Source of the DNA: an uncultured Bacteroidia bacterium
GTDB lineage: Bacteria > Bacteroidota > Bacteroidia > Bacteroidales > ML635J-15
Assembly: GCA_902800045.1 (NCBI GenBank)
Contig: CADCCZ010000004.1
Coordinates: 1 to 64,000, forward strand
Direction of reading: 5' to 3'
Length of the DNA: 64,000 nucleotides
This document shows positions 62,676 to 64,000 of the stretch, piece by piece. How positions within the stretch are numbered: position 1 is the first letter of the stretch; each line of letters starts with the position of its first letter. A model generated the notes under the pieces. It did not search any database. It worked only from the letters and a program-made list of their open reading frames with translations, and was not told the DNA's origin. A program made the translations under genes and the position numbers.

Positions 62676-64000
62676 ATGAAAAAGATAGTAGCCATAATCA
62701 TTTTAGCCATCATCGGCTTTTCGGCATTTGCACAGACAACCGACGACAAGTACAAGAAAATGTGGAAAGAAGTTTCCGACGCTCAGTACAAGGATTTGCC
62801 AAAGACGGCACTCGAAAAGGTCGAGAAAATAATGGAAATGGCAGTTGCCGACAAGGACGACTACCAGCAGATAAAAGCCATAACTTACAAAATGAAATTT
62901 CTCGTCGAGGCTTCGCAGGACGGCAGCCTGAAATCTGTCGATTTCCTTGAGGAACAAGCCGAAAAGTTGTCGGGAACAGGCAAGCACCTCTGCAATTTCC
63001 TGCTGGGCGCGTCGTACCAGAACTACTACTCGCGCAACCGCTACCAGATTGATTCGCGTTCGGCTGTGAGCGACTCGGCCGACAAGAAAGGTTCGCGCCT
63101 CGAGTTCTACGACAAGAACGAATTTATGAAGATTATCATCGGCAAGTACAAGCTCGCGCTCAACCCCGAACTCAAGAATGTCGCAGCTAACGACTACAAG
63201 GAATTCTTCAGCGACAACTGCACCGACAACGATTTCTATCCTACGCTATACGACGAACTTGCATACGGCATTACCGAGCAGCTCGCAAAGCTCTATCGTT
63301 ACACACGCTCCAACCTCGACGACAGTTTCTTCTGCTCTGCCGACGATTTCACACGGATGGAAATTCCCGACAGCGATGAGAATACCGAGATGGCAAGCCT
63401 ATACTTCATGCAGCAGATTATGAAGCAGAACCCGCCAAGCAGCAGCGCGTATGCATTTACCGACTTCCAGCGCATCAAATACATCGCCGGCAAGCAGGGC
63501 GGAAAGAACGATGTCGTAATGAATCTTTACACCGATGCCACAAAGAAATACAAGGGCAACGAAACCGTGATTTTCATCAACACCGAGATTGCCGAGCATT
63601 TGTCGGAAAAATCGGCCGCCGACCGTGTGGAAGCTGTGAACCTGCTCCGCTCGACCATCGAGGAATACAGGGACAGCAAGTACATAAGCTATTGCTCAAA
63701 CCTGCTTTCGAGACTGACATTCCCGTCGATACACATTTCGTCCGACAAGGTCACTTATCCAAACGAGAATATTCCGCTCCACATCGAGTACAGCAATACC
63801 AAGACCGCCAAAATCAAGGTCGTAAAGGTATCGGACAATGCTTCCACCTACGATAATTTCAGTACCAGTTCGGGCAATATCAACAAATACTACGACAACA
63901 AGGCCGTTGCCGAAGGCACGATAAACCTTCCCGATGCCCACGATTATTCAACCCACAGCACCTATTATATAGAAAAGGGCTTGCCGACTGGTTTCTACAT
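62676..64000 (+). CDS. Alpha-2-macroglobulin family protein, N-terminal part
   Basis: The frame is open from ATG at 62676 to the end of the window (441 codons and 2 bases), so the gene is cut off. It has a signal peptide (MKKIVAIIILAIIGFSAF, cleavage AQ). A helical, TPR-like region follows (KMWKEVSDAQYKDLPKTALE, AITYKMKFLVEASQDG). The first macroglobulin-like strands start near residue 350 (VTYPNENIPLHIEYSNTKTA). This is the usual N-terminus of the large alpha-2-macroglobulin proteins of Bacteroidales. The identification rests on the overall pattern because the bait region is outside the window. Confidence 0.75.
   Translation, partial: MKKIVAIIILAIIGFSAFAQTTDDKYKKMWKEVSDAQYKDLPKTALEKVEKIMEMAVADKDDYQQIKAITYKMKFLVEASQDGSLKSVDFLEEQAEKLSGTGKHLCNFLLGASYQNYYSRNRYQIDSRSAVSDSADKKGSRLEFYDKNEFMKIIIGKYKLALNPELKNVAANDYKEFFSDNCTDNDFYPTLYDELAYGITEQLAKLYRYTRSNLDDSFFCSADDFTRMEIPDSDENTEMASLYFMQQIMKQNPPSSSAYAFTDFQRIKYIAGKQGGKNDVVMNLYTDATKKYKGNETVIFINTEIAEHLSEKSAADRVEAVNLLRSTIEEYRDSKYISYCSNLLSRLTFPSIHISSDKVTYPNENIPLHIEYSNTKTAKIKVVKVSDNASTYDNFSTSSGNINKYYDNKAVAEGTINLPDAHDYSTHSTYYIEKGLPTGFY

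Overview
The window is a stretch of chromosome from a bacterium of the phylum Bacteroidota, most likely order Bacteroidales. Three things point there. Most genes are preceded by the Bacteroidota promoter form TAnnTTTG, often with TTTG about 19 bases further upstream, and few have Shine-Dalgarno sequences. Two very long repeat proteins and a nuclease end in type IX secretion (T9SS) sorting domains. The gene neighbourhoods (thrS-infC-rpmI-rplT, rimP-nusA-infB, acpP-fabF-rnc, lpxC-lpxA, coaX-OMP-TPR-lptC-corC) are typical of the group. I cannot name a genus.

Layout. 1-119: the 3' end of a 5S rRNA gene and its terminator. 174-4331: a T9SS repeat adhesin. 4598-7626: a membrane protein with a small winged-helix regulator, a DUF4369-like lipoprotein and a retropepsin-like protease. 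7907-11071: threonyl-tRNA synthetase, IF-3, L35 and L20, with a structured leader before rplT. 11394-21335: a 3313-residue secreted trypsin-like protease carrying gingipain-like jelly-roll, PKD, Ig-like and SprB repeats. 21481-28345 (minus): pyrF, dusB, infB, nusA, rimP. 28641-33392 (minus): a small membrane protein, aroE, a DUF368 (PopT) transporter, a secreted endonuclease I, and purN. 33549-37612 (plus): acpP, fabF, rnc, lpxC, lpxA. 37685-39350 (minus): an outer-membrane protein and a Nudix fusion protein. 39447-42466 (plus): a short-chain fatty acid transporter and lysine 5,6-aminomutase alpha, suggesting lysine fermentation. 42534-47920 (minus): a tightly coupled envelope operon from coaX to a CorC-type protein. 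48441-50600: a PpiD/SurA-like periplasmic foldase.

50664-60375 is the most unusual coding region. Two convergent groups of envelope genes meet at 55449/55477. The plus group is a glycerophosphodiesterase-like lipoprotein, an acyltransferase-3 protein and an LTA-synthase-type phosphotransferase. The minus group is a GH16-like lipoprotein, an AlgI-type MBOAT and an AlgJ/AlgX-like SGNH protein, all downstream of the ABC-F gene ettA. Together they look like a pathway that adds acyl and phospho-alcohol groups to an exported glycan. A short helical module recurs in two of these proteins. The window ends inside an alpha-2-macroglobulin-like gene.

Many spacers are filled with hairpin repeats. One family (A) has nested stems whose arms show compensatory base changes between copies, and it alternates with a second family (B) in a period of about 200 bases. 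One A copy has its tip replaced by a perfect 32-base palindrome. Further families include 17-base tandem repeats with an alternating GGC/GCC mini-hairpin and copies of widespread REP-like sequences, one of which lies in frame within a T9SS sorting domain.
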